Position numbers and translations under genes: made by a program. Shown piece by piece: positions 21,001 through 33,340 of a stretch of 64,000 nucleotides of DNA. Positions within the stretch are counted from its first letter, which is position 1; every line of letters starts with the position of its first letter. Source of the DNA: Paramyrothecium sp. XJ0827 (taxonomy: Eukaryota; Ascomycota; Sordariomycetes; Hypocreales; Stachybotryaceae); assembly GCA_020881915.1 (NCBI GenBank), contig JAJFPB010000013.1, positions 744,001 to 808,000 on the forward strand, read 5' to 3'. Below the pieces are notes generated by a model. That model did not search any database. It saw only the letters and a list, made by a program, of their open reading frames with translations, and was not told where the DNA came from.

Positions 21001-22886
21001 GGGCCTTTATGGTCTCTGCTTGTGAAGAAACACCGCCCGACCGCATTCTCCCAGTCATGTCGAGCCCCATCACACAACTACGCCTTTGAAAATACGCCTC
21101 CTGAGCAAGTAATGACCAGTCAGATAAGTGTATCAAGCCTATCAGAGTGGGATCATTTGATGACAAGGAAGCCGGGCTGGACATCCGAGTGATCAGGTTT
21201 GGTAATCTTGAGCTGTCGGATGTTTATTTTATTTACTTTTTCTTCCCGTGTTGTCACTGTCGCTTTCCTTCATCCTTGGTCTGGCGCCTGATTTGGAGGA
21301 GCATTCGATTCATCTCGTATAGCGGACACATCAAGAGCGCATGCAGGTTGCAGTTTCATGCGGCAACCCAGTTGACGAGCCGCACGACAGACCGCTTTTA
21401 CAGACCATGGACCCCTGCTACTGCTGCAACGTAACGTGACCAACTTACCTCGTGCGCTTTATCGGGAATAAAAACCTTTGAAGTTTTGCTTTCAACTTGG
21501 AGCACATCGCGCCGCCCACTGTATGAGAAGACAAGGATGTTGTGCTGCGTCCATGTCCCCTTGTCGACCCCAACCCCTGCAAGCCCAGGAGTGTGTCAAG
21601 CTACCCCGCCACCGCAAGCCATGATCACTCCAAACATTGTAAGTGGCTTTTTTGATAACCTTTCGTTTGGGTGGGGCGCGCCGGGGCGGGGGCGGGGGGC
21701 GGGGGGGTGTGTACAATTTATCCTCGTTCACGCTAATGCATGGCCGGGAGGTGGAAAGAAAGCCGCGGAATGCGCGCTAAAGGGGTGTATCTAGTCTTGA
21801 CCCATCTCTTTGGTCCATCGGAACCTGCAGCCACAATCACGCGTACTGCCTAACCCCTGAACATCTCCCAACTGCTGCAAGTGAGACGCCCCCTTTCCCC
21901 GGAAGTCCCACGTTGAACCATTACTTCTAACTATTTGAGGAAGAGGCGTCCAGTAGCGCCGATACCACAATCATCTCAGCCAAAGAAGGAAAATCTCTGA
22001 GGAAGGAAAGAAATGCAGGTATCCTCTGCCGATCTTAGAATAGGTCAATTCACCACATGGTGGTAACTGCGACGACGCGTCATTGCTGATCCTATGGCTC
22101 AATGTCTGGTTCCCTCACTACTACTGGTGGGGAAACCATAGGGACTGGCAAGGATCGTGCCATCGCCGGTCCATGGTCAAGTTCTAAACCGCGAGTCTGA
22201 TGTTTTTGGGAGTACAGGCACGGGGAAACGGAAAGGTGGATGCCGGGGAACGTGCAGCAGTCAGACGAAACCAAATGGACCATCAGTGTCTTGAGTGATT
22301 AGGGGTGTGGGTTTGCTAGATGCGTTTGTTGGCCCCGCTGCCGTTCCAGGCTGTAGAGGAAGAAGAGCATTGAGAGTTGAAGCTCTACCAATGCCCTCCC
22401 TTTCAATTGGGGGACAGGGATTGCGCGACTAGAACCAAAACCGAAGACGCCAATGCAGGCCCGTGGGGGTTGGTGACACTCACATGGGCCAGCTGTTAAG
22501 CGGAGTGTGCATGTGTCGGCTGAACCATGCAAGAGCGCACTTGGTATCACTTTAAAGCGCATGACCTCTGCCCGCTCAAAGGCCATGTCGGCGTCGACCT
22601 CCACGGCTATCGGCTTCTCTTCACTTCGCTCTCAGTTCACACGTCGCTATTCACGTCGCCCTCGTGGCCACTACCGATCTATGCGTCGCACCGGCTTCAG
22701 CGCTTTCTCCTGATCAGCACTGCAGTATATGCAATTGTCCTGATCCACGTTTCGCGATACGGTGGCCATTTGGCGGCCTCTTCCTGCAAGATCTCCAGTC
22801 CTGATAACATCATAACTATCCCAGTATCCATCCTTCATCATCCGCACTCGATACCTCCTCGACTGGATTGAGCATCACACAAAGCG
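18062..22886. other. Gene-poor 4.8 kb, one G-rich tract
   Basis: No gene can be supported. A minus-strand ORF at 18706-18993 ('TKWYKELLDEAENKLPINSL') has plausible composition but no partner exon or known motif. The 22.5-22.9 kb part is the 5' flank of the regulator gene and should hold its promoter. Confidence 0.45.
21672..21707 (+). other. G-quadruplex-prone tract
   Basis: Six G-runs of 4, 4, 5, 6 and 7 bases among short C/CGC spacers lie within 36 bp. This fits the G3+N1-7 quadruplex pattern on the plus strand. No gene start is supported nearby, so a regulatory role is speculative. Confidence 0.7.
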
Positions 22887-24642
22887 ATGACATACCGTTT
22901 AGACACATCCGTCTTGACTGTGGACGCCAACTCCATTCGCATGGTGGACACTGCCGAACCTGCCAATCTCTATAGCATGTGGACTGGTAAATCAACCCCG
23001 GCCGCCAACCTCGTCCGAGCCAAGTACTAATGCCGTAGCGGCAGTCTTTTCCCGCTGCGAAGATTCAGTAGAACAAGGTCGACGCTTAGAAAACCTGAGT
23101 TGGAGACTGTGGCAAAGAGAGCAGCTCATCAAGAACGGGCACAAGCCCGTCGCCACCGCCAATACCATCGACCTCACTTCCGAAGCCACCACGACGTCCC
23201 CTCAGAACATCCCCGTCGATTTTAGATTACAAGAAGTTCCTCAGCTGTCTGGCAGTGTCGAATCACTAGCAGATGACGAAGCCGTCGAGTTCACCTCCAT
23301 CGCCGCACCCCACGAGATCGCTCGACCCAGGATACGCAGACAGGACTCGTCCATGAGCAGTCGCAGCAAGCGTGATCGCCATATCAGCTCCGACAACTTT
23401 GAGAAGATGATCGTGTCCATTATCAAGGACAAGGCTCCCCTTTCCGCACCTACAGACACAGGACCCTCCATGCCTTCACGCAAGGAGGTCGTCATCCCGG
23501 CGCCCACACTCGAGCGTTCCGGTTCTGCCACCACCGATTCGCAATCTCCCTCCAAGGAGTCTGATCAAGCTTCGGAAGTAGACTCGCAGGCTTCTCCCGT
23601 CCTCGTGCCGCGCACCACTGTTGTCCGCGGTTTCTTTCCTTCGCAGGTTCAAGTGTCCCCTGCCAAGTCCCACCATCCCCTCTCTTGGGATGCTTCTATT
23701 TCTCCTGAGCCAGTATCATCACACGCTGCGAAGCCCATCCAGTCTAGGAGGCCAATGTTCGCTCTCACCGCGTCTTGCTCGTCAGACGAGCAAGGGCGCA
23801 GTTTTGACTCTCGCCAACCACCCAGGCCCGTTGCGGTAATGAACCCCACTTTCCAGATTGGTGGCTCTTCGGAAGAGAACAGCTCGTTCAAGAGCCCAGC
23901 CAACCCCGAGAAGATGCAGACGTCATTCAGCAACGATATGACCACTCGTACCATTGAATCTGAGGCTGCTGTCGATTCCGACACCGACTACGTTGACGAG
24001 AGCGCCATTGACGACGATGACACTGAGTGGGAGGATGAGTTTGACGACAGCAGCAAGTCGGGCATGGACGACAAGTTCTTCCAACGCATCGACTCCAAGG
24101 CCAACCTGAAGTCTCGGCCATCTCTCATTACTCTCATGCTTGCACAGAGCACCAACACGAGAAAACCGGGCAACCAGGCCTCCCAGTCGACAGCGGCCCT
24201 CGATCGATCGAGCTCAACTCAAATGCCTCCGACTGGAGTGTCACCAAACGATTCTGATGATGCCCCTCTTATGATGAAGGGTATGCGAAACTCTACACTG
24301 AAGCCCATCATTGAAGCCCCTCGATCGCCAGCCCAGCCTATTGCTGCCTCCTCCAAGCACATCCAAATCCAGGCCGCACTTTCTCCTCGCACCACGCGCA
24401 AGAACATGCTCGCGACCGAACTTACTGAGTCCCTTCGCCGCCACCTTCTGTGGGAGAGACAGCAAAAGTCGTCAACTGCCAATGCTGTTCTCAAGCGCCG
24501 CCACACGTCGCACGATGTAGCCAACCTGAAGCAATTTCCCGAGAAGGCATGCATAAAGCAGAGTGAAGACCTGAACGCCTCAAGCTGGAACCGGTACTTC
24601 AACAAGGACGCTTTCAACGACTACCACACTAAAGGTTGGTAG
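22887..24642 (+). CDS. DUF1752/DUF3295 regulatory protein, 565 aa
   Basis: Exon 1 runs 22887-22986 (starts MTYRLDTSVL). A 58-nt intron at 22987-23044 has a GTAAAT donor, TACTAATG branch and GGCAG acceptor. Exon 2 is 23045-24642. Across the splice the protein reads 'LYSMWTVFSRCEDSVEQGRR' followed by 'LENLSWRLW', the conserved core of DUF1752 (the AreA GATA-like domain also found in the Reg1-type glucose-repression subunit family). A long Ser/Pro-rich disordered region with 'VVRGFFPS' follows. Then comes an acidic block (DDDDTEWEDEFDD) and 'KFFQRIDSKANLKSRPSLIT', the DUF3295 signature, around residues 370-405. The tail contains 'ELTESLRRHLLWERQQK'. Proteins of this build are fungal and thought to act in nutrient-response regulation; the exact partner is not readable here. 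It is intact and single-copy-looking, the best host-gene anchor in the window. Confidence 0.88.
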
Positions 24643-27600
24643 GCTTTCCAGAACTCGTAGTGTTGGGAATGGTCTTTTGTATGCTGTCTATATCAGTTGC
24701 TGTATATGTGTGTAATTGGGAACCTGTATGTGTATATGCTTTATCTTACACGAATGCGCGTACTACTCGTTCATCTCGGCTCGGGCTTCTTTTCACATCA
24801 GAACAGTGACCACCTTAGGCGCATGAGATGAATTAGAGGTTCGAAGAAAGCCTCTTAACTATGAGACCGGCCCTCGAACCATGTACATCGGCTATGTGAT
24901 GCGAGCAGCTGCCGGGTCGTCATATCATCATATATCCGTTCATGGTCGTCTGATGCAGCCTGCGAGCGCATCTCTTTAGGAAGCGTCTCATTCTCCTCGC
25001 GCAGACACTTGTTCATGTCGTGGAGCTCGTTAGCTCGGTGCCAATATGGTTCTCAATCGGCCCCTACGTGAAGGAGTGCGACGTATCGTGATGATATGGT
25101 GCCAGCTCCAACGCCACATCCGGCAAGAATTTCCCTCTGGCCAGTGAATGGGGATAGTATGCTCTTGATGATCACATGCGATCGGGTAGCGGACAAATCG
25201 AAACTGTAATGTAATGTTCAGCTCGAGAGACTTTGGGAAGTTCTACAGCTAATGAAGGACGATCTGCCTTGGTGACATCGAATTAGGGCCACTCATTGGT
25301 CCTATTACCCAACAATGTCAAAGGAGAATGGGGACAGTATGCTCCCTCTGTCTTCCGCGCTCTTGGTGGATTAAATGCGGGCAGCGGACGGGTGGAAGTT
25401 GTAGTTATGATGTGAAGCTCCAGAGCCTCTACGCAGTTCTGCAGGCAACCAAGAACGAGCTACCGCAAGAAAGCTGCTCATTGGTGGAGGCAGCCTTGAC
25501 CGTCCCGTTGAAGAAATTTTAGTCAGAACACTCATCTTTGGAATTGGGAGTATGACGACAGTTTTGCCTGCAGCTGGTGGACAACTTTAAAGGCACTTCA
25601 TGTCTCTCAAACCAATCCGGGAAGAGGAACTCAGCACGGTGACGCATAAACTGAGGGCATCGCCTTTGCAACCTGATACTTGCTCGGCTTTTCAACGGCA
25701 GACGGTGGCATAACGAACCATACCTTTCGACCCTTGTAAAGATGATTCAAGGAATGAAACCCATATTCTGAACATGAATCAGGAAGCCCGCGCCAAAGAT
25801 GGACCCGACTCGTGGACGTAGGGAGTATGAATGCCAGGAATTATAGCCCTGGTACGGTCCAACATGATGCCTTTCAGGAGGTGAATCAAGATTCGCTCGG
25901 GAACACTCGCAAACACCCTCTCTTGCTTTTTCCAGCCAGGTCTATCCGTTTCATATTGAAGGCAATGGATCGCCGCAACGATCTTCTCAACTAGTGGCAT
26001 ACTGCAGATGTCTATCATATGGCTGCCTGCTGTGCTAGCGTGAGCCCTGCAGGGCTGATGGCGGAAACAGATTTTGCTCAGAAAAACCCCTCATGAAGCA
26101 GGGCGTGGATGATGAGGCAGGTCTCTCATGGGCCGTTGGACTCTAAAGGCCCCAAGGGCGCACCAATGCTCAGAATCTCATTGGACCAGGCGCTACCTTG
26201 TCATCCAAATGAGGAAAACCTTAGTGCATGTGCTAGACGTGTTAAGCGACTCGGAGAATTTGCGGCAGCAAGTCGCCGAGGGAATCCGGCATTGGCGCGA
26301 ACAGGTGCTCTGTGCCCAAGCTAGCTCCAGGGATGGGTACCGGGTGCGGTATTCGCTAACCCGTTACGACGTAAGGTGAAGGTGCCCATTGGAGAGAAGG
26401 TGCTCCAGCAAAGCCAAGCGCAAGCCCCTTGGCACAGATGGTCAAGTACAGAGTACTCCGCAAGCACTTGGAAGGGGGGCGCGGGTAGAAATCTGCGCAG
26501 GGTGATGACCACTGTATAACAGGAGGTCGAAGGGTAGGGCACCAATCACTGCGGTGTCTCCCTTGCAGCGTAGCCGCGTTGCGCATCCCGACGCCAGCGA
26601 ACTCCATTGACTGCTAATCTAAGACACAGCAGTACAGATATTGATTTTTGTCGTGACTCCCTTGCATGCGGTGAGATCCAACTCGAAAGCGTAGAAATTC
26701 CCAACACGTTCCACAGACGGGGTCACTGAATTTGCGCACGTGATGAGGGCTAATCGACATTGAGGCTCTTGCTTTTCGCCCCAGGGCCATTGTCGCGCTG
26801 GGCATGTGAATGAGCCATCTTCCCAGCAATGTAGTAAACGATTTTCAAAAGAGCGGCAGTTCCGGTTGGCTCTTGTGGGACCCCAGCTGGGAGGAGACCG
26901 TTCTGCAGCAGGCCCAGCATCGGATGACTGTCGGGCTGTCACTTGCTCCGGGGTTCACCAAATATCAAAGGGTCTCTAAGAATGAATTGGCGCGACTGTT
27001 TTGTCGTCGTACACCTCTCCAGCTAAAGCGGAGGCCATCCATCGATCGGCTGTTCAGGACCCAGAGCTTGCAGCTCACCTTGCAAACGGCGGTGTAAGCC
27101 TGGAGGACTCTGGCAGTTATCGACAAGCAGATGGAGCCGCAGCGTATCAAACAAATTGTAATGGTCACAGTAGTGGACCTGCAAGTATAACACGAAGGGA
27201 TGCTCAATTTTCACTGCCTCCTCCGCCTGCGCTGAACGTCAGAGCGTTGTAGGTCGCGAGAACTTTGTTCATGTCGCTGAGAAGCTCTCCCATACATGGG
27301 CCGTACTAGGGCAGGCGACCGGTAGGGTGAGTTGGGGTCTGGGTATTTCCTGTGCACTGGCCCACAGCAACCTGTCTGCTCTTTGCATTGTTGGCTTGCG
27401 TCGCAAACCAATTCTACAAGGACCAATTAATCGCTGCTGAGAGCCACTCTGATTGACCGAACTTCTTGGGCGGGAACATCAGCGGCATAGTAGTATATGA
27501 GACAGTTGAGAAGCATGTCAGTCACTCTGCCTAGACTTATCATACTCGACTTGCAAATCACAGGTAGTGCACATCATACGTTGTGGCCGGTCACAACGGC

Positions 27601-27719
27601 TTTGTTGTGTCATCTGGCGGAAACTTGCGTATCCCCTTGGCTGTGCGAAGGTGCAGGCCATGTATTGGACATGGATCTGCACCAATTAGAACGGGGAAAA
27701 AGATAGGTACTTCTATTTA
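24643..27719. other. Gene-poor stretch between regulator gene and piggyBac
   Basis: The first ~150 bp should contain the 3' untranslated region of the regulator gene. A sequence 'GAATGGGGA(T/C)AGTATGCTC' occurs twice (about 25145-25163 and 25326-25344) followed by related text, a hint of a degenerate ~180-bp tandem duplication. Otherwise only short ORFs. Confidence 0.4.
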
Positions 27720-29782
27720 CTAGTAATTCTGCCTATGATAAAAGTACCAGCACTCATCCTTGTTACAGAGGGCTACATCGCAATGGCTGCAACGCCATGG
27801 GGTAAAAGTACCCTTTGGCCGCTGCCGGGCCCGGGAATTGAGGGCATCACCATGTAGCTGTTCAAGGGGGCCACGGGCACGGCGTTTTCGCTGCCGTTGA
27901 GATGACTGTGACCGAGGGCCAATTTGAACGCCCAGACAGGCCAAGCAACGGGCCCTTTTGCTTGTTTTGACACGGTTATGCATGTGGAAGGTCGTAATTT
28001 CGTCCCCAGCACGAAAACGCTGTCTTGAAGTCCATGTCTTGCCATATGTCTCAAAAATTTCATTAACTAGGGCCTCAAGGAAGCGGCTTTGGGCCACATA
28101 TGGCTGCCAACTTGGCTGTCCTAGCCGTTGCAATAGGAAGCTGTTCGATAGGGCTATATTAAGGAGGAAATTCCACAATGCCTGGCCCGGCCCACGGCGT
28201 TGACGGTGGTTGCTGGCGATATTGGCCCTTAAATGGTCACCAATGTCTACGCCATTCATATTGTCGTTGTATTTGGCCGCGATGGATGGTATTGTAAGCT
28301 CTAGTTGGCCGTTTGGACCAAATTTTCGCTTAATAGGGCCACTATACGGCTGTTGTGTTGTCGGGCGGCGTCGGATACGTTCGACAGTCTCGGTGCCTTC
28401 GTAAACGGTTGATAATAGCAAGACGAGGGCGTTATCTTTCCAGGCTATTTGATTGACCTTTAGGAGTCGTTAGCAGCTAGAAAATGTGTCCTTGATGTCT
28501 TTGAGTGCTATACTGACCTTGCCATCGTCTGTGGGCCATGACTCGAGCCGGCCCCAGTCCCATAGCTGTTGTCCGGCTCGATCCTTTGCTTTGAGGTCCA
28601 CGAGACGCTTGTACAGCCCACAGTTGGTACGCGCCGTCCCTGTGGCCCCGTGGCCAAGGGCCCTTAGGGCCCGGAAGAGGTGGGGAGACGAGAAAAGGTT
28701 GTCTAGGAAGACATGGTGGCCCGGGGCCTCGAGACGGCGACAGAGGGCATAGACAACGCCTTGGGTTGGGTTCAGGGCCACCTCTTCGTTGTCTACATCC
28801 GGGTTCCTCCAGAATTGCTGCTCAATGCCAATAGGCCCGAATTTGGCACCTGGAGAGTGCCATATCCACTGTAATATATATCCTAGGGCGCCTAGCAGCC
28901 AGACCTTGAGCCCTGTGTCCGTCGGTTTCGTCTTTATCGTCAATTTATGCCTTGACCGTCCTTCAAACATAACCATACCTTCATCAACGGCGACAAAGGT
29001 GCCCACGTTGACGGCAGTTATAGCTGCTTCCATAATGACGTTGGCCCAGTCATTGACCTTGCAATAGGGGCCGGCACGCCCGAGTGTATTGACGAGCGGT
29101 CAAAGACACAGAGACGCCTTTTAATAAGGAAAAACCGGTCAAAAGTCATGAATTTAATGATTGGATGGTTAGGGATATATCTGTCGGGCCCTGGGGCCCT
29201 CCAGAAGTCCTCCAACCTGTATTCCATGTGGGAAACCATATATATCCAAACTCCTATCCATATCCATAGCTCGGCCGCTGATGTTGCTATCCAATGATTT
29301 TGACGAGCCCCTTCATTGGCTGGGGCGTTGGCCGGGTTATTCGTATAGTCAGCCCACTGTTGGACAAGGGATTCGGGTAGGAATAGCTGGAATAGCTTCA
29401 ATGGCGTTGGCGGCAGCGTTTTGACGACGAAATCGCGCTCGGGGACATCCATTGCTTCAAAATGCGTCCCTGGACGCGTTGTGGGCTCGAAATTCGGCCT
29501 GTATGTGGCATCAGCAGCTTGTTCTCGCGTTGCATGGTCTGTCTGAACAGGAAGGCGTTCTCCGGCGGCTACAGTAGCAGCGGCAGCTTCTTCTGGGGCC
29601 TCCATTGCCCAGCCAGCTGCGACGGCGTTGTCGACGATGTGGGCAGCAGAAAAAACGGATACATAGCAAGTTAGCTGTATGGCGATTTTCTTGTTGCTCG
29701 ATGTACTGACGCGTTGACAGGGGTGGTGTGGGGGGCGGGACCTTGGCTGCACCTTCGCACAGCCAAGGGGATAGGAGGTCAT
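27720..29782 (-). pseudogene. piggyBac transposase (one apparent frameshift)
   Basis: DDE_Tnp_1_7 family. Domain order: N-terminal segment with 'LFLPESLVQQWADYTN' and 'WIWIGVWIYMVSHMEYRLED'; catalytic Asp in 'FVAVDEGMVMFEGRSRHKL'; second Asp in 'HHVFLDNLFSSPHLF'; third in 'YNDNMNGVDIGDHLRANI'; and a C-terminal Cys/His-rich block 'CSHCDVALCNKDECWYFYH' matching the piggyBac cysteine-rich end-binding domain. A 60-nt intron at 28458-28517 (GTCAGT donor, GCTAAC branch, AAAG acceptor) joins 'DGK' to 'VNQIAWKDNALVLLLSTVYE'. One break at GG 29098-29099 (one extra C on the coding strand would give 'VFDPLVNTLGRAG' in frame) separates the first part from the catalytic part. All three catalytic Asp are present. 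The likely start is an internal Met ('MEAPEEAAAAT') rather than 29782. Confidence 0.88.
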
Positions 29783-29837
29783 TCCTCGCTCAGTCAGGAG
29801 CCGCTCATTCCTGTCTCGGGTTAACGTCTCGGGTTAA
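27720..29837 (-). mobile_element. piggyBac-type DNA transposon (one end seen)
   Basis: Defined by its transposase. Beyond the transposase start, 29813-29837 reads GTCTCGGGTTAACGTCTCGGGTTAA, a 13-bp unit twice, ending in TTAA, the piggyBac target. This is a credible terminus. I could not find the matching CCCGAGAC-type terminus with TTAA on the left side between 27200 and 27720, so the left boundary given is only the transposase stop. Confidence 0.65.
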
Positions 29838-31170
29838 CCGTGGTGCCAACAACTCCTTGGTTTTCCCGCACGGCTAGGGGCGAAGGGGTCAGTAAACCAC
29901 AGACATGGCGAGTACAAGAAGTAGATGCCTTTTGATTACCATAGAAGGTTATTCAGGCTCCCATGTGGGGAACTGCAAACGTAGCCCACATCGCGATCCT
30001 GCCATGGTCCGCCAAGTTTTTTTTCTACACGAGGGGAGTTTGTCAAGGTCAGTTGACTGAGAAGACGGATGAAACCATTGCCAACTATACTTTTAGAGTA
30101 ATTTTTATGAGGTCGCAGACGCCATGTCGCAAGGCCACAGGCCACGAAACACAGGCTGTTCCATATCCAATCTGCAAACACGGCGTCAATGAGGAGTGGG
30201 CGCTGGGCCTATCCGTGAGCAATCAGTCCAGTCGCGCGACACGGCGTGGTTCGATCAATCTTCTCGGGATCACTCGTTTCCAGAAAGGGGGACTTGCAAA
30301 AGCAAGGGAGAATTTTTCTTCATGATTTGTTCCTCGATGAGCAGCTGCATATGGATCGATGTGTTACAGCGCTTTAGCAGACTATCCAGGCTTATCAAAC
30401 AAAATCGTTACCAGGTAGATCAAACAAGTCTTTGCGCCAAGTTAGATCAATGATTTTCCTTCTATTCTACAATGCTTTATTGCTCGCCCTGAGCTAACTT
30501 AATTGACCCCTTTTCCTCTGATTCATCCCTTTGGCTTGAAGAAAACTACCAATGGCTCTACAAGGATCGTGCCAATAGTCTTGGAACGATTCTGCGCGGA
30601 ACATAGAGCTTACTATTACTGTATGAAGACCAAGTAATTTTCTGACCTTAAGTGCTTCACGCTAGCGATATTTTGTCGGATATCTCGATGGGTCTTGTCG
30701 AAAGCACAGAAGAGCATCACGCCGCTATTGCTGAATCCCACCCACACTCTTGTGCCTGGTTGAGATGGTGGGGGTTTTTAGGGGACGACAGGTTGATACC
30801 GGTAACAGGCTGCCAAGACTTGCTAATACCAATCTTGAGGCCTCCGCCAAGGACGTGACAGGTGAAGAATGCACATTTGTGCTAGTGCCAGCGGTGGACC
30901 GTCTCTTGAATAGGGCAGCTCACCTCGAGTGGCTCCGTCCCCGTGCAGTAGCGCGTTCAGCATTCCACTTTCTGTTGGCCTTCGGGGCTAGGAAGTGAAC
31001 ATTAAACATGTTCCGCCACTCCTTTACCGTACATTGACCATGTCTCTAAGAGACCTACCTATTCGGTCGGGGACGGCTCTTATTAGTCCCCTAGCGCTGC
31101 AAGTGGATGGAGCTTCGCGGTGTGAATGTTTTGGTGCCCCGAAAACTATCACAAGCACCAATATAGGCGG
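29838..31170. other. Intergenic, nothing recognised
   Basis: Only short ORFs, with no domain or repeat that I can support. Confidence 0.45.
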
Positions 31171-31404
31171 TTCACATACTTCACATACGCGCCAATATTG
31201 CGGATGTTTAATCACTCATGCTATTGATTACTCTTACGACCTTGACGTCATGGCCGGAGCGGTTGGTTTCTGGCGTCCGGCTTCTCCACTCGATGCTCGA
31301 CTGTGAGAGCATCGTGGCGATCGGGATTAAATTAGCGACCCAGTCTTGAAGCCAAGTTCAATTTGGCACTTAGCGTCAAATCAAGGGCGCGATAATCCAC
31401 TCCA
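31171..31404 (+). repeat. Dispersed direct repeat, copy 1
   Basis: 31180-31316 and 31319-31404 align in the same orientation to 49525-49663 and 49848-49934. Shared blocks include ATATTGCGGATGTTTAA, TATTGATTACTCT, ATGGCCGGAGCGG, GGCGTCCGGCTT, GACCCAGTCTT and AAGTTCAATTT-like text. Copy 2 has about 185 extra bases between the two blocks. The origin is unknown; no terminal repeats or coding capacity were seen. Confidence 0.75.
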
Positions 31405-31784
31405 ACACATCCCCATGATTGCCTATCTGCTAGGCAAGACACTGAAAACGAGTCCTTAAGATATTTACTCCCGCGCGAATCTTAGATGAGGCAGAAAAAA
31501 CGCTCTTTACAAATAAGCAGTGAAGTGCATGGAAAATACAACGCCGGAAGCGGAGAATGCATCATAAGTACTCAGACATGGAGGCCTGGAGAAAGTTTCT
31601 CCTTGCGTGTTATTTTCAACCTTTTCATCAGGAAATCGGGGCGTGGACCCTGCTTATTTGTTGCCTTGAGGGCTCTTCTATATGATCTTCATTAGTGTAA
31701 CTACCAGTATTAGTCTTTCATGATAAATTATCATACCTGCGCCTCAAATTTCCCTTGATAGTATCCCACTGGGCCACACTGAAT
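31405..31784. other. 5' flank of the PARP gene
   Basis: No ORF of note. It presumably contains the PARP promoter and leader. TATATGATC-like AT-rich text lies near 31678-31740. Confidence 0.35.
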
Positions 31785-32920
31785 ATGCCTAATACTCTAG
31801 CCGGCAAGGTATTTGTCCTCTCGGGTACATTCGGTATAACACATGACGAGATTAAGGATCTGATCTCACAATTCGGTGGCAAAACATCTAACAACGTCAC
31901 AAAAAAAGCCACACACATCATCCACAACCTGGCCTCTCCTAAGAAAACTAAATACACTGAAGCAAAACGCCGAAAACTTCTCTTTGTGAATCAAGATCTA
32001 ATCACTGATATGAGAAAAGGGGGAAAACAAATTCTATTCGATAACTACCTTAGTATCACTAGTGAATCACCGAAGCCTGCAGGAATAAATATTCAAGGTG
32101 GTCAAGCGACTAAAATCGAAATCCCATTAGATCCATACTGTCCATTCACAAGCAGCGAAGTTGTTGTAGACCGCAACGGAGTACCTTACGATGCTATATT
32201 GAATAAGAGTGTTTCAGCTAAAAATTCGAACAGGTGTTATTGTATTCAGGTAAGAGCGACTCCTCGTCTCTTGACACTGGTTTTGCTGATAGTCTGTTTC
32301 AAGCTGCTCTATGATAAGAAAGAGGATTCTTATCGAACTTGGGCCCGATGGAGCCGCGTAGGGGAGAAGGGGCAATCGAAATCCCTATACAACGGTCATT
32401 GCCTGAACGCAGCTATAACGGCCTTTGAAGAGAAGTTCCGCGAGAAGACAAAGCTACAATGGAATCAGCGCTCGGAGGGCCCCAGGCACGGAGGTTATGT
32501 GTTTGTAGAACGAAACTACGAGCTATCCTCCACTTTAGCCTCAGTCAAGGCTAGTGACAGCAAGCGCCGCACTGAGAAAGTCTTGAGTACTCCTGGACCG
32601 GCTTGCACGCTCTCAACACCTGTTCGGCGGTTGATGAAGCTTATGTTCAGTCATAGCCATTTTCAAGCTGCCGTATCCAGTCTGAACTACGATGCCGAAA
32701 AGCTGCCCTTGGGCAAACTCAGCCAGAAGGCAATTAAAGCCGGCTTCCAGTGGCTCGAAAGAATCGCGGCTGTCTTGGAGGATTCTGAGTATGCTATGAG
32801 AGAATGGAAAATGACTAACACCGAAGCTATTGGGCACTTATCGGATACCTATTATTCCACTATACCACATGACTTTAAACGAAATCGTCCACCATCCGTT
32901 TCCGACGTCGATTCCCTGCG

Positions 32921-32928
32921 GAGGGAGC
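32921..32928. repeat. Left target duplication of hAT-3
   Basis: GAGGGAGC, repeated exactly at 36288-36295. The copies fall inside PARP codons for Arg-Arg-Glu-Leu. Confidence 0.93.
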
Positions 32929-33340
32929 CAGTGAAGTAAATAGTGCAAAATACGGTATACGATATTTTTTCAACGCCACACTGCACTGGATTGTTTAGGA
33001 ATTCGGTGCACTGCACGGTATACGGTATTCCACTATATTTAAGCAATATCGTATCGTAATATCATATCGCACGGCGTGCGAAGAGCCGCATGGCCTAAGC
33101 ATAAAACTAACCAAATTGAGTAAGGTTGAGGCTCAAGATAGTCTCACGGACCCTAACAAGATGAAGCCATTCACAGCCAACATATAAGATTATACTATTG
33201 CCAGATAGCGAGAACGCTCGGGAAAACGTTTTCCTAGACCTCGCTCGCGTATGTTAAGGGTTTACTTAAGCTACATAATTGACTAATTTAACGTCACTCC
33301 TATTGCTTAGGTGTGAGAATGAAGTAGGTAGATCTAGAGG

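Noticed and set aside
21486..21794. 102-codon ORF across the G-rich tract
   Set aside because: Its composition is dictated by the simple sequence; no domain and no splice partner.
24820..24880. Possible tRNA (GGTTCGA-like TPsiC loop)
   Set aside because: No acceptor stem or anticodon arm can be paired around it. Other GTTCGA occurrences in the window also failed.
27200..27720. A left piggyBac terminus at TTAA near 27426
   Set aside because: The adjacent sequence does not match the CCCGAGAC-type inverse of the right end.
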